64,000 bases of DNA from Hymenobacter glacieicola (GTDB taxonomy: Bacteria > Bacteroidota > Bacteroidia > Cytophagales > Hymenobacteraceae). The stretch covers positions 124,001-188,000 of the forward strand of contig NZ_BMGS01000003.1 of NCBI RefSeq assembly GCF_014640315.1. The letters are read 5' to 3'. Positions within the stretch are counted from its first letter, which is position 1. Each line of letters opens with the position of its first letter. Under the pieces are notes generated by a model. The model was not told the DNA's origin. It searched no databases and saw only the letters and a list, made by a program, of their open reading frames with translations. The translations under genes and the position numbers were made by a program. This document shows positions 9,272 through 17,153 of the stretch, piece by piece.

Positions 9272-11281
9272 TTAGGGCTGCACCAGAATCAAGGCCGAGG
9301 AGGCAGGCACCTCCACCGTCAGGGTTTCGCCGGTGCCTTCTACCGTCCTTATTCCCTGGGGGTTAATCTGGTCTTCGGCCAGCACCACGGAGTAGCGCCC
9401 ACCCGGAATGGGTAGGCGGGCGGCTTGGCGGTTGCCGTTGAACAGAACCACAATGTTGCGCCACGTGTCGCCACCGGCATACTCTTTCAGCCGGTAGCCG
9501 ATGGTAGTGGCCGGCAGGTTGGGCAGGAACTCCAGGTGGCGCTGAATCAGCTCCTGGCTGGGCAGCCGGAAGGCCGGGTGGGCGCGGCGCAGGGCAATCA
9601 GCTGGCGGTAAAACGCCTGGATGCGCTGGTAGCGGGCCTTGCGGGCCCAATCGAGCTGATTGACGCTGTCGGGCTGGTTGTAGGAGTTATGGGAGCCGCC
9701 TTTGGTGCGAAGAAACTCGTCGCCGATGGGTAGGAAGGGCACGCCCTGGGAGGTAAACACGATGGTATTGCTAAGCACATCCAGCTTGATCAGCTCGGCT
9801 TCCGAGGCGCCGGGGTTGCCCACGGTCAGCTCGTCCCAGAGCAGGCGGTCGTCGTGGCAGGCCACGTAGTTGATGGCTTGCGCGGGGGTAGCGGCCCAGG
9901 GCACTTTGGCGTAATTCACCTTGCTGTAGTCGAGCTGGGGGTGCTGGGTGGCGCCTACAATGCCAAACTTCACGCTTTCCTCCAGGCCTGGCTGTCCGCC
10001 TACAAAGCCCGGGTCGGCGGGGCGCGAGACGCCGCCTTTCACTCCGTCGCGCAGCTCGTCGCCGAAAGCAGCTATGCGGTCCAGCTTGCCCACATTGGCT
10101 TTCACGGCCCGCTCGGCTTCGGGTAATGGGCTCGGGCGGGCGGTCCAGCCTTCCCCGTACAGGAAGATGCTGTGGTCAATCTGGTCGAGGGCCACGCGCA
10201 CGGCCCGCATGGTGCGCAGGTCCAGGATGCCCATCAAGTCAAACCGAAACCCATCGACGTGGTACTCGCGGGCCCAGTACACCACCGACTCCACGATGAG
10301 CTTGCGCACCATGGGCCGCTCGGAGGCAATTTCGTTGCCACAGGCCGCCGCATCGGACAAGGAGCCGTCGGGGTTGTGGCGGTAGTAGTAGCCGGGCACG
10401 AGCTGCTCGAAGGAAGTGCGGGCGACATCGGTGGTGTGGTTGTACACCACATCCAGAATCAGCCGCAGGCCGCGCCCGTGCAGGGCCTGGGTTACTTGCT
10501 TCAGCTCCCGGATGCGGGCGGCGGGGTCAGCCGGGTCGGTGGCGTAGGAACCCTCCGGTACCGAGTAGTGCAAGGGCTCGTAGCCCCAGTTGTAGCGGTT
10601 TTCGCTTAGCTTGCTTTCGTCGATGGAGGCAAAATCGTTGACGGGCAGCAGGTGTACATGGGTGATACCCAGCTCCGTTAGGTGGTCGAGGCCCGTCTTC
10701 ACGCCGGCCGGGCCGCGGGTGCCGGCCTCTGCCACGCCCAAGTACTTGCCCTTGTGCTGAATACCGGACTGCGGGTGCATGGACAGGTCGCGCACGTGAG
10801 CCTCCCCAATGACGATGTCGGTGGCTTGTTTCAGCTGGGGGCGCAAATCCTCTTCCCACCGGGCCGGGCTGGCGGTGGCGGGGTCGAGCAGGGCGCCGCG
10901 CTGCCCGTTCAGGCCCACGGCGTGCACGTAGGGGTCGGGTACTTCGGCCATCTGCCGGCCCTTAATGGTGGCCTGTACCACGTAGAACTGCCCCGCGGGC
11001 TGGGCGGGCAAGGTGTATACCCAAGTGCCCCCCGTCGACTTCTGCATGCTGTACTCGGCTACGGGCGCGCCGCCGGTGCCTTCGGCGTACAGCTTCAGCT
11101 GGAGCTTTTCGGCCGTGGGTGACCATACGCGCAGCCTGGCTTGGCCGCGCACGAAGGTCAGCCCGAGGTCAGGGCCTTCGTAGGTAGGCAGGAGGGAGTA
11201 GGTATCCGTAACGCGGGCGGTACGGCAGGTAGTGAGGGTGCTCACGGCAAGCGCCAGGACAAGAAACGACCGAAACTTCAT
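9272..11281 (-). CDS. pulA: Type I pullulanase (GH13), probable lipoprotein
   Basis: A 669-residue debranching enzyme that hydrolyses alpha-1,6 links in pullulan, starch or glycogen. The type I pullulanase signature YNWGYEP is present near residue 230. GH13 catalytic blocks follow: the nucleophile Asp in DGFRFDLMG (about 345), the acid/base Glu in LYGEGW (about 375), and the transition-state Asp in ACHDDRLLWDEL (about 475). An N-terminal CBM48/E-set-like domain (about 50-140) precedes the barrel and a C-terminal beta domain follows. The start at 11281 is preferred over one 33 nt upstream because it opens directly on a signal sequence ending LTTC, a possible lipobox, so the enzyme is probably anchored in a membrane. 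It stands alone, with no visible SusC/SusD pair. Confidence 0.93.
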   Translation of the reverse strand: MKFRSFLVLALAVSTLTTCRTARVTDTYSLLPTYEGPDLGLTFVRGQARLRVWSPTAEKLQLKLYAEGTGGAPVAEYSMQKSTGGTWVYTLPAQPAGQFYVVQATIKGRQMAEVPDPYVHAVGLNGQRGALLDPATASPARWEEDLRPQLKQATDIVIGEAHVRDLSMHPQSGIQHKGKYLGVAEAGTRGPAGVKTGLDHLTELGITHVHLLPVNDFASIDESKLSENRYNWGYEPLHYSVPEGSYATDPADPAARIRELKQVTQALHGRGLRLILDVVYNHTTDVARTSFEQLVPGYYYRHNPDGSLSDAAACGNEIASERPMVRKLIVESVVYWAREYHVDGFRFDLMGILDLRTMRAVRVALDQIDHSIFLYGEGWTARPSPLPEAERAVKANVGKLDRIAAFGDELRDGVKGGVSRPADPGFVGGQPGLEESVKFGIVGATQHPQLDYSKVNYAKVPWAATPAQAINYVACHDDRLLWDELTVGNPGASEAELIKLDVLSNTIVFTSQGVPFLPIGDEFLRTKGGSHNSYNQPDSVNQLDWARKARYQRIQAFYRQLIALRRAHPAFRLPSQELIQRHLEFLPNLPATTIGYRLKEYAGGDTWRNIVVLFNGNRQAARLPIPGGRYSVVLAEDQINPQGIRTVEGTGETLTVEVPASSALILVQP

Positions 11282-11331
11282 AGGCCCCAAGTTCGGCATT
11301 TTGGCGTGGAGCACGAAGCTAGGCTTTCACG

Positions 11332-12072
11332 CTAGAGCCTGCGGGCAAAGGCCCGGAGCAGTTCCGCTACCTCCTCGGGCGCCTCATAAGGCAGCAAATG
11401 GCCGGCGCCCCCAATAATCTCCAGGGGCGTACCCACTGGCAGCAGGGGTAGCGTTTCCAGCCCGTGCACCGAGGGCGACATCACATCATCCTGGTCGCCG
11501 CTGATGATGGTGCAGGGCACGCGCACGTTGCCCATCTGGGCGCTGATGTCTTCGCGGCTGCCGTGCAGCAGCCAAGCGTCCCAGGCCAGGCGGGTGCTGC
11601 GCAGGGTATCGTCCAGAACTTGCTGGTGCAGGGGTTCGGGAAGAGCTCGGGCGGTTATTTTCCGGAAGGTTTGTTCGGCTTCCGGGCGCTTGCCGTAGGC
11701 CCGCATGCTGGCCATCCGGTCGGCATCCGTCATGGGCTCGGGCGTGGGCGGCGAGGGGCTCAGCAGCGCCACCCCGGCCAGCCCGGCGGGCTGGCGGGCG
11801 GCCAGGGCCAGGGCAATTTTGCCCCCCATGCTGTGGCCGAGGAGCACGTAGCGCCCTACCCCGTTTTCGGCAATGAAGCTTTCCACCTGCCGCACGTAGG
11901 CCCCCACCGAATAGCTACTGACGGCAGGCTCCGGGGCCGCCCCAAAACCCAGCAGATCAGGGGCGAGCAGGGGGTAGTCAGGGGCCAGCAAATCGGCTAC
12001 TGGTTGAAATGCGCGGCCGGAACCCGCCCAGTAGTGCAGGCCAATGAAGGTAAGCGCAGGTACAACGGACAT
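11332..12072 (-). CDS. Alpha/beta hydrolase
   Basis: A 246-residue alpha/beta-hydrolase-fold enzyme. The nucleophile elbow is GHSMGGKIALALAARQPAGL (Ser near residue 99), the acid is probably the Asp in IISGDQDDVMSP, and the catalytic His lies in GGAGHLLPYEAPEEV near the C-terminus. An early HYWAGSGRAF block forms the oxyanion region. Such proteins hydrolyse esters or related bonds; the substrate is not predictable from sequence alone. The gene lies between the pullulanase and TlpA-like genes on the same strand with gaps of about 50-80 bp, so co-transcription is possible but a functional link is not evident. Confidence 0.85.
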   Translation of the reverse strand: MSVVPALTFIGLHYWAGSGRAFQPVADLLAPDYPLLAPDLLGFGAAPEPAVSSYSVGAYVRQVESFIAENGVGRYVLLGHSMGGKIALALAARQPAGLAGVALLSPSPPTPEPMTDADRMASMRAYGKRPEAEQTFRKITARALPEPLHQQVLDDTLRSTRLAWDAWLLHGSREDISAQMGNVRVPCTIISGDQDDVMSPSVHGLETLPLLPVGTPLEIIGGAGHLLPYEAPEEVAELLRAFARRL

Positions 12073-12155
12073 AAGGAAAACAGCAAAGTGGTTAGCCCGC
12101 CAGGTTACCCTTGCAGACCGCCGATGGGGTAGCTGCTGTACGTAGGCTTCCCGGT

Positions 12156-12770
12156 TTATAGCCGGGCTGAACCCGCAAGTTTCTCCAGGGCCGCCTTGAA
12201 CTCGGGCGTGTCGTAGTCAGCCATGCCCTCGTGGCGGGCCGCAATCTGTCCATCAGGCCCTACAATAATGGTGGTCGGGATGGACTCGGACTCGAAAACC
12301 GGAGGTAGCGGGGCGGCCGGTAAATAGGCGGGAAACGTGTAGCCTTTACGAGCCAGCAGGCGGCGCGCCTTCTCCGGATTCTGGTCAAACGAAATCATGA
12401 CGAAGGCTACCTTGCGCTTATCCACTTGGTTGTAGAGCTTCTGCAAGCCCGGCATTTCGGCCACGCAGGGCGGGCACCAGCTGGCCCACAGATTCACGAG
12501 CACTACTTTGCCCTGTAAGTCGTGCAGGTTGAAGAGCTTGCCGTCCAGGGTTAGCAGCGGCACGTTGTGGGGGTAAGCGCCGGCGGTGAGCTGGGCGGGC
12601 GGCGGGGCCGGGGTGGTGGGCAGAGCTGGCCGCCACCAGCCGGTAGCCAGCAGCCCCCGCTGCATACCGCCTAGCACCGGCGTCCGTAAATCAGTGGCGA
12701 GGATAATCAGAAAGGCCATGAGCCCAACCCACTGCGCTATACTACCCCACTTCAGCTTGGAAAAGTGCAT
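12156..12770 (-). CDS. TlpA/ResA-type thiol-disulfide oxidoreductase
   Basis: A 204-residue membrane-anchored thioredoxin-like protein. An N-terminal hydrophobic helix (about 9-25) is followed by a Pro/Ala-rich linker and a thioredoxin fold with the redox motif CPPC (about Cys99 and Cys102, in NLWASWCPPCVAEMP). The cis-Pro block is SIPTTIIVGPDGQI. Proteins of this type reduce or rearrange disulfides on the outer side of the inner membrane, often for cytochrome c maturation or in oxidative stress. An upstream in-frame GTG at 12791 would add seven residues; the ATG is preferred. It lies next to the oxyR-like gene on the same strand, which may place it in the same redox-stress context. Confidence 0.9.
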   Translation of the reverse strand: MHFSKLKWGSIAQWVGLMAFLIILATDLRTPVLGGMQRGLLATGWWRPALPTTPAPPPAQLTAGAYPHNVPLLTLDGKLFNLHDLQGKVVLVNLWASWCPPCVAEMPGLQKLYNQVDKRKVAFVMISFDQNPEKARRLLARKGYTFPAYLPAAPLPPVFESESIPTTIIVGPDGQIAARHEGMADYDTPEFKAALEKLAGSARL

Positions 12771-12840
12771 GTTGACTTGTTGATTCGACACGATATACGT
12801 GAATAGTTAAAACTGAGCACTTGGGCTACCAAGCAGTGCG

Positions 12841-13770
12841 TTAGCGCCACCGGATTTTCTGCTTTGCCTGGCCTGCCTGCAGCCGCGCCGGCACTTTCCG
12901 CAGAATAATACCGCGCAAGGACTCCAGCAGCGGCACCCGCACGAAGCCGTGGTGCACCACCAAGCTAATTTCCCGAACTGGCTCCGGATCGGCAAAGCGC
13001 TTGACCATAGGGTTCTCCAGCTCCGTCAGCACCGACAGCTCCGGCACCAAGGTGTAGCCGTGGTTATGGCGCACCAGCTCTTTAAGCGTTTCAATGGAGC
13101 CGCTCTCGTAGGTGAACGGCTGGCCAGCTGCTGCGGGCGACGGGGCGCAGATGTTCAGTACCTGATGACGAAAGCAATGCCCCTGCTGCAAGAGCCACAG
13201 GCCCGGCGCGCCCATGTCTTGGGGGCTGATGGTGGCCTGTGCGTACAGCTCGTGCTTCTCGGAAATATAGCCCAGAAAAGGCTCTTCCAACACAGGCACT
13301 TCCCGTAGCTGCCGGTCGTCGAGGGGCGTAACAAGCAGGCCGATATCTAGCTGGTTATTTTTCAGACGCTGAATGATTTGCGCCGACTGCAACTCCTCTA
13401 CTTGCACCCGTAGCCGGGGGTAGCGCTCCACCAGCTCCACCAGAAACAGCGGGACCAGGTAGGGCGCCAGCGTCGGGATGATGCCCAGGCGCAACTCGCC
13501 CACCAGCTCGCCCTTTTCTACCTGCACTACCTCGCGCAGTTGCTTTACCTCGCGCAGCACGTGGCGAGCTTGTTGCACCACTTTTTCGCCCACGGCGGTC
13601 GGCTGCACGCCTTTGGTCGTGCGGTCGAAAAGAAGTACGCCCAGTTCCTCTTCCAGCTTCTGCAGCTGCATGCTCAGGGTCGGCTGCGTGACGTGGCACT
13701 TCTCGGCGGCCAGCACAAACTGCCGGTGGGTGTCAAGAGAAATCAAGTATTCCAGCTGCTGAAGATTCAT
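12841..13770 (-). CDS. oxyR: LysR-family regulator, OxyR-like hydrogen peroxide sensor
   Basis: 309 residues with an N-terminal winged HTH (MNLQQLEYLISLDTHRQFVL through TQPTLSMQLQKLEEELGVLLFDR) and a LysR substrate-binding domain. Two Cys in the effector domain, in LLQQGHCFRHQVLNICAP, occupy the place and spacing expected for the peroxide-sensing pair of OxyR, and the GHCFR block is typical of OxyR. It is divergent from the catalase gene with 141 bp between them, the classic layout. The start at 13770 was chosen because the HTH begins there. The OxyR call is strong by motif and context; redox behaviour is inferred. Confidence 0.9.
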   Translation of the reverse strand: MNLQQLEYLISLDTHRQFVLAAEKCHVTQPTLSMQLQKLEEELGVLLFDRTTKGVQPTAVGEKVVQQARHVLREVKQLREVVQVEKGELVGELRLGIIPTLAPYLVPLFLVELVERYPRLRVQVEELQSAQIIQRLKNNQLDIGLLVTPLDDRQLREVPVLEEPFLGYISEKHELYAQATISPQDMGAPGLWLLQQGHCFRHQVLNICAPSPAAAGQPFTYESGSIETLKELVRHNHGYTLVPELSVLTELENPMVKRFADPEPVREISLVVHHGFVRVPLLESLRGIILRKVPARLQAGQAKQKIRWR

Positions 13771-13911
13771 GCCCAAATATAGACACATGCTATACTAGTA
13801 TAAAAACAATCGATTTTTCTTATAGATCAACAACCTGAACCTTTGTGCTGCTCCTCGCTGGCTTCCCTGGCTAGCCCTGCTGCTGATACCTCTTTTTCTA
13901 CGTTTCCTCTC
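13771..13911. promoter_or_regulatory. Divergent oxyR-catalase promoter with candidate OxyR operator
   Basis: 13779-13793 reads ATAG, seven bases, CTAT, the exact outer shape of an OxyR half-operator, and contains the T-N11-A core typical of LysR regulators (T13780, A13792). A 12-bp palindrome TATACTAGTATA follows at 13791-13802. For catalase, 13838-13845 (AACCTTTG) is one mismatch from the -7 element TAnnTTTG, with a T-rich stretch at 13814-13820 about 18 bp upstream. The operator would then sit near -65 to -70, suitable for activation, and close to the oxyR start for autoregulation. The site positions are seen; binding is inferred. Confidence 0.6.
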
Positions 13912-15432
13912 ATGGAAGAATCAACCCAACCCCGTACGCTGACCACCGCTGCCGGCCGCCCAATTTTCGACAATCAAAACTCCCTTTCGGCGGGTCCGCG
14001 CGGGCCGCTGCTGCTCCAGGATTACTTCCTGCACGAGAAGCTGGCCCACTTTAACCGGGAGCGAATTCCGGAGCGCGTAGTGCATGCCAAGGGGTCGGGC
14101 GCTTACGGCACCTTCAAGGTTACTCATGATATTACGAGCCTCACCCGGGCCCAGCTTTTCAGCCAGGTTGGCAACCAGTGCCGCATCTTTCTGCGCTTCA
14201 GCACGGTAGGCGGCGAGAAAGGCTCGGCCGATACGGAGCGTGACCCCCGCGGCTTCGCCTTGAAATTCTACACGCCGGGCGGCAACTGGGACGTGGTGGG
14301 CAATAACACCCCGGTGTTCTTTGTGAAAGACCCAGTGAAGTTCCCCGACTTTATTCACACCCAAAAGCGCGAGGCCCGCTCCAACCTTAAGTCGGCTACG
14401 ATGATGTGGGACTTTTGGAGCCTGAACCCCGAGAGCCTACACCAGGTCACCATCCTGATGTCGGACCGCGGCACACCCTACGGCTACCGGCACATGCACG
14501 GCTTTGGCTCGCACACCTTCTCCCTGATTAACGCCCAGAATGAGCGCACCTGGGTGAAATTCCACTTCCGTACCGAGCAGGGCATCAAGAACTTCACAAA
14601 CGAAGAAGCGGCCCAAATGAAGGCTCAGGATGCCGACTTCGCCCAGCACGACCTCGTGGACGCCATTGACAGCGGCAATTTCCCGCGCTGGAAGATGTTT
14701 ATTCAGACCATGACCCAGGAGCAGGCCAAAACCTTCCGCTGGAACCCCTTCGATCTGACCAAGGTGTGGCCCCAGGGCGAGTTTCCGTTGCAGGAAGTAG
14801 GTGTGCTGGAACTGAACGAAGTGCCCGTAAACTACCACGCCCACGTGGAGCAAGCTGCCTTTGCTCCGGCGCACGTAGTGGACGGCATCGGCTACTCGCC
14901 TGATAAAATGCTGCAAGGCCGCATCCTGAGCTACCCCGACGCCCAGCGCTACCGCCTGGGGGCCAACTACGAACACCTGCCCGTAAACGCCTGCCCCTAC
15001 GGCTTCAGCAACTACCAGCGCGACGGCCAGATGGCCCTCGGCAATAACGGCGGCCCCGGCCCTAACTACTTCCCCAACTCCTTCGACGGCCCCGCCGAGG
15101 ATAAGACCGTAGGGGAGCCTGACCAGGAGCTGGACGGCCTGTTTGCCGACCGTTTCGACCGGAACGTGGGTCCTGGCGACGATGACCACTACACCCAGCC
15201 TGGCAACCTGTTCCGCCTCCTCGATGCCCAGGCCCAGCGCAACCTCATCGACAACATTGTGGGCTCTATGCGCGGCATCGACGGCCCGAAAAAGGACCTT
15301 ATCATTCAGCGCCAGCTCTGCCATTGGTTTCGCGCCGACATTCGCCTGGGCATGGCCATTGCTAAAGGCCTTGGGGTAGACGTGGAAATGCCTACCCAGC
15401 ACCTCCAGCCTGTTGCCGCAGCCGCTGGGTAA
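13912..15432 (+). CDS. katA: Catalase (small-subunit haem catalase)
   Basis: A 506-residue monofunctional haem catalase converting hydrogen peroxide to water and oxygen. The distal His lies in RIPERVVHAKGSGAYG, with the active-site Asn in DVVGNNTPVFFVKDP and the proximal haem Tyr in the block FPDAQRYRLGANYEHLP-like (here SYPDAQRYRLG). The length matches clade 3 small-subunit catalases, without the extra C-terminal flavodoxin-like domain. The ATG at 13912 starts directly at the conserved N-terminal arm; an upstream in-frame start would add 23 residues through the leader. It is divergent from an oxyR-like gene and followed by a strong terminator, so it is probably a peroxide-induced single-gene unit. 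Confidence 0.97.
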   Translation: MEESTQPRTLTTAAGRPIFDNQNSLSAGPRGPLLLQDYFLHEKLAHFNRERIPERVVHAKGSGAYGTFKVTHDITSLTRAQLFSQVGNQCRIFLRFSTVGGEKGSADTERDPRGFALKFYTPGGNWDVVGNNTPVFFVKDPVKFPDFIHTQKREARSNLKSATMMWDFWSLNPESLHQVTILMSDRGTPYGYRHMHGFGSHTFSLINAQNERTWVKFHFRTEQGIKNFTNEEAAQMKAQDADFAQHDLVDAIDSGNFPRWKMFIQTMTQEQAKTFRWNPFDLTKVWPQGEFPLQEVGVLELNEVPVNYHAHVEQAAFAPAHVVDGIGYSPDKMLQGRILSYPDAQRYRLGANYEHLPVNACPYGFSNYQRDGQMALGNNGGPGPNYFPNSFDGPAEDKTVGEPDQELDGLFADRFDRNVGPGDDDHYTQPGNLFRLLDAQAQRNLIDNIVGSMRGIDGPKKDLIIQRQLCHWFRADIRLGMAIAKGLGVDVEMPTQHLQPVAAAAG

Positions 15433-15459
15433 CTCCGATCTATACTACCGTGGGAATTG

Positions 15460-15492
15460 AAAAGCCGCTCCGGAATCCGGAGCGGCTTTTTT
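15460..15492 (+). terminator. Intrinsic terminator after catalase
   Basis: A GC-rich hairpin (15460-15474 with 15476-15490) with an A-run before and a T-run after it, 27 bp past the catalase stop. The A/T symmetry means it can also serve the convergent M16 gene ending at 15554. Confidence 0.85.
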
Positions 15493-15553
15493 CGTTAATA
15501 CCCTACATCCATCGGCAGCACCGTGGCCGGTTCAAGTAGGAGAGCTTGGACAC

Positions 15554-17032
15554 CTACAGCGCCTTTTTGCGCGAGGCCTGGAATTTCTTGATCTGCGGAT
15601 CGATGATTTTCTTGTCGCCAACTACTACAATGGTCATGGCCTCGGGGCGCACGTATTTGCGGGCGGTTTCACTGACTTGCTGGGGCGTCACGGCATTGAT
15701 GTTTTTCACCTGCTCAGTAAGGTAGGAGTCGGGGAGGTCGTGCAGGTCCAGGGTGTTGAGCTGGCCGATGATGCCGCCGGGCGTGGAGTTGCGCAGCACA
15801 AACAGTCCCGACTCATAATTCTGGATGCCTTTCAGCTCTTCGGCGGTAGGCGGCGTTTTCTGCAGGCGCTCAATCTCGTACACAATTTCCTTGAGGGAGT
15901 TACCCGTTTCCTGGGTGGTCACATCGGCATTCTGGCTCCAGTTGCCGGCGCGGTAGTGGGTTTCAATGTAGCTGTAGGGCGAGTACGTATAGCCCTTGTC
16001 TTCCCGAATGTTGCGCGTGATGCGCGAGCCGAACGAGCCACCCAGCAGGGAGTTCATCACCCGCACCCGCATGTAGTCGGGGTGCGAGGGGTCAACCACG
16101 GGCATGCCAATCACGATGGTCGACTGCGGAGCGCTGGGACGGTCCAGGGTCAGCACGTCGGGGCGGATTTGGGCTTTGGCAATTTCGATGTGAGGTACAG
16201 GTCCTTTCGTCCACTCGCTCCAGCTTTTGGTAATGGCCTGGCGCAGGGCGCCCTGGTCGAACTTGCCGGCCACGTACACGCTGGTGCGCTGGGCCCCGTA
16301 CTGATTCTGGTAGAAGGCTTTTACCTGCTCCAGAGTTAGGGCATCAATGGCAGCATCGGTGGGCAAAGGGCGCCCGTAAGGGTGGCTGCCGTAGAGGGAG
16401 GCGGTAAATTTCTGGCGAGCCTGGGTGCCGGGCTGAGCGCGGGCCAAGTTCATCTGGCGCTTGAAATCAGCCTTGATGCGGGGCAGTTCACTGGCGGGTA
16501 GGGCCGGGTGCTGCACTACATCGGCCAGCAGCGTGGCCAGCGCCGGCGCATATTCCGAGAGGCAGGATGCCCACAGCATAGTCTGGTCCTGCCCCACTGA
16601 TACGTTCAATGAGCCGCCCATACGCGCTATTTTATCAGCCAGTTGGGTAGCGTTGAGGCTGCTGGTGCCCTCGCTCAGCAGCTTACCCAGCAAGTCAGCA
16701 ATGCCTACCTGGTCGGGGGCTTCGTGCACGTTGCCGGCCTGAATGGCGACCATCATCGTCACTTTCGGCACTTGACCGTAAGGTACCAGCTTGGCCGACA
16801 GGCCGTTGGGCAGTTCAAACTCTTCCTTGGCAGGTAGGGCAAAGTCGCGGGGGGTGCCGCCGGGGGGCGGGGTTTCCTTGGGTGTAGCCGACGCCGTTGG
16901 GGCAGCCGCTGCCTTGGCGGCCGTAGTGGGTTTGGAAGCGGGTTTCGCCGCGGCTTTGGTTTGGGCCAGCGCCAGCGGCGCGGTAGTGGTTATGAGGACT
17001 GCACTGAGCAGCCCGAGGTAGAAGCTTTTCAT
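15554..17032 (-). CDS. M16 family peptidase-like protein lacking the zinc motif
   Basis: A 492-residue exported protein with two M16 domains. A signal peptide (about 1-23) is followed by an Ala/Lys/Pro-rich linker. Where active members carry HxxEH, this protein has GIADLLGKLLSEGT, so the zinc-binding His-His pair and catalytic Glu are missing. The second-domain Arg/Tyr-type block is present (NIREDKGYTYSPYSYIE). This is the pattern of the inactive partner in two-subunit M16 proteases, and the gene directly upstream encodes a version with an intact motif. The pair probably forms a periplasmic heterodimer that degrades peptides. The start at 17032 opens on the signal peptide. A pair of imperfect palindromic repeats separates the two genes. 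Confidence 0.92.
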   Translation of the reverse strand: MKSFYLGLLSAVLITTTAPLALAQTKAAAKPASKPTTAAKAAAAPTASATPKETPPPGGTPRDFALPAKEEFELPNGLSAKLVPYGQVPKVTMMVAIQAGNVHEAPDQVGIADLLGKLLSEGTSSLNATQLADKIARMGGSLNVSVGQDQTMLWASCLSEYAPALATLLADVVQHPALPASELPRIKADFKRQMNLARAQPGTQARQKFTASLYGSHPYGRPLPTDAAIDALTLEQVKAFYQNQYGAQRTSVYVAGKFDQGALRQAITKSWSEWTKGPVPHIEIAKAQIRPDVLTLDRPSAPQSTIVIGMPVVDPSHPDYMRVRVMNSLLGGSFGSRITRNIREDKGYTYSPYSYIETHYRAGNWSQNADVTTQETGNSLKEIVYEIERLQKTPPTAEELKGIQNYESGLFVLRNSTPGGIIGQLNTLDLHDLPDSYLTEQVKNINAVTPQQVSETARKYVRPEAMTIVVVGDKKIIDPQIKKFQASRKKAL

Positions 17033-17055
17033 CTGGATATCGGACGTAAGATGTA

Positions 17056-17142
17056 GCGCGAAGCTGAACCTTCGCAAATCGTTGCGGCAGTTGAACGTGG
17101 TAGATGCTACTCGTTGAACGATGCGCGAAGCTGGAGCTTCGC
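17056..17142. repeat. Two direct copies of a 20-bp imperfect palindrome
   Basis: 17056-17075 and 17123-17142 share GCGCGAAGCT...CTTCGC and differ at two central bases. Each copy can fold on itself. They lie between the two M16 genes, upstream of the inactive-subunit gene. They may be a small intergenic repeat family or an mRNA-processing site; nothing here decides between these. Confidence 0.5.
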
Positions 17143-17153
17143 ACTACCACCTA

